From Candidatus Heimdallarchaeum endolithica (GTDB lineage: Archaea; Asgardarchaeota; Heimdallarchaeia; Heimdallarchaeales; Heimdallarchaeaceae): 64,000 nucleotides of DNA. The notes beneath the pieces were generated by a model, which was not told the DNA's origin, made no database searches, and saw nothing but the letters and a program-made list of their open reading frames with translations. Made by a program: the position numbers and the translations under genes. This document shows, piece after piece, positions 63,410 to 64,000 of this stretch (the stretch's first letter is position 1; every line of letters starts with the position of its first letter). The stretch is from assembly GCA_021513715.1 (NCBI GenBank), contig CP084167.1:722117-786116 (forward strand), read 5' to 3'.

Positions 63410-64000
63410 GAAATAATCAATCTAAAAGATAATCAAGAAGAAGAGTAATAGAAGAATTCTCTTTATCTTTAAATAGTGAATTCACTGTAGGTTAAGCATG
63501 GTTCTAGAAGATCCAGAGAAGGATAATATTATAGAAACAATCATCTTTAACACTTTTTATGCATTCAATTCATTCGAATAGTTTTCTCTTTAATAAAATA
63601 AAAGTTTTTTCTTAAACTAAAACAACTTTTGTTTTCCTTATTTTCTTCTTTATTTGGTGTTTACTTATAATGAAAGGGTGTGGAATATACTTTTCTTTGT
63701 ATATTTAAATTGATGTAACAGATTTCAAGTTCTGGCTTTTAGTCTGATTTATTATGATATCCTCAAATATTGTTACAATTTTAATACAATTTTCCTTCCA
63801 AAAAATTAAAGCAATTTTTATAGTTCTAATCTCTCACTCATCAATTCTCATATTTTCTGGAATTTATACGTTTTTCTCTTAAAGAAAATGTAAAACGATA
63901 TCAATTGCAATAAAATGATTTTTATCTTCTCCTTGATGCTTAACGTTCTCAGAATTCTATTATTGATATTTTTAAAAGAAAAAAAGAAAAGAATGGGTAT
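63410..64000. other. Region without a convincing gene
   Basis: Very AT-rich. A 27-codon frame at 63498-63581 (MVLEDPEKDNIIETIIF) has an AGGT upstream and may be the front of a lost gene. A frame at 63915 (MIFIFSLMLNVLRILLLIF, then Lys-rich) runs off the window and could be the start of a membrane protein. Neither is strong enough to call. Confidence 0.3.

Noticed and set aside
1-64000. tRNA, rRNA or prophage genes
   Set aside because: No GC-rich cloverleaf-like stretch, rRNA segment or structural phage gene was recognised; the mobile DNA seen is limited to simple IS-type elements.

Overview
The window looks like a piece of an AT-rich archaeal chromosome, most likely an Asgard (Heimdallarchaeia-like) archaeon; the taxon is inference. 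Pointers are: an archaeal CoA branch (pantoate kinase next to ketopantoate reductase), a UPF0282 metallo-hydrolase, a ThiN-domain thiamine regulator, several TATA boxes about 25-30 bases upstream of start codons with no room for a leader, an Arf/Ras-like small GTPase relic, and repeated use of a roadblock/longin-like domain on scaffold and receptor proteins. There are no rRNA, tRNA or CRISPR loci that I can see.

Layout. 1-8.4 kb: end of an unknown gene, a membrane-tethered winged-helix protein, a TPR scaffold with a C-terminal longin-like domain, a 1313-residue surface protein (beta-propeller, calcium-type DxDxDG repeats, one membrane helix, zinc ribbons inside the cell) and a zinc protease. 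8.4-15.4 kb: a membrane receptor gene cut by an in-frame TAA, a zinc-finger protein, and the pantoate kinase/ketopantoate reductase pair. 15.4-24 kb: an Eco57I-type adenine methyltransferase, a small-GTPase pseudogene beside a possible pseudo-GTPase, an unknown membrane protein, a GH114-like enzyme, an MFS exporter and an orphan HicB-like small protein. 24-30.3 kb: EamA transporter, UPF0282 hydrolase, a DUF4139 (MuiA-like) protein, and a winged-helix regulator facing an MFS gene with a palindrome at its TATA box. 30.3-31.9 kb: an old IS/MITE-like remnant and an intact-looking 1.0 kb insertion sequence (IS) in the promoter of a TPR gene.

33.5-38.5 kb is a thiamine uptake operon (binding protein, permease, ATPase) that also carries an APH-fold kinase, probably a thiamine kinase; a ThiR-type regulator lies at 45.2 kb after a hemerythrin-PAS protein and a ferredoxin. 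Between them are small membrane proteins, an ABC-2 exporter, a frameshifted flavin-type oxidase and a YgjP-like metallopeptidase. 46-47.7 kb holds a YrdC/Sua5 tRNA-modification enzyme and a nicotinamidase-like hydrolase. 47.8-54 kb is a tandem array of three solute-binding proteins whose domain order is circularly permuted relative to ordinary SBP_bac_5 proteins; I regard this as the most unusual feature. 54-57 kb is tldD-tldE. 57-60.1 kb is a zinc-ribbon gene split by a 763-bp IS with a perfect 10-bp target duplication. 60.2-64 kb holds a CcrM-type DNA methyltransferase, a patatin-like lipase and another frameshifted gene.

Several host genes carry single lesions. Three of them are one-base losses in A runs, which could be sequencing error, real decay or slippage-dependent expression.
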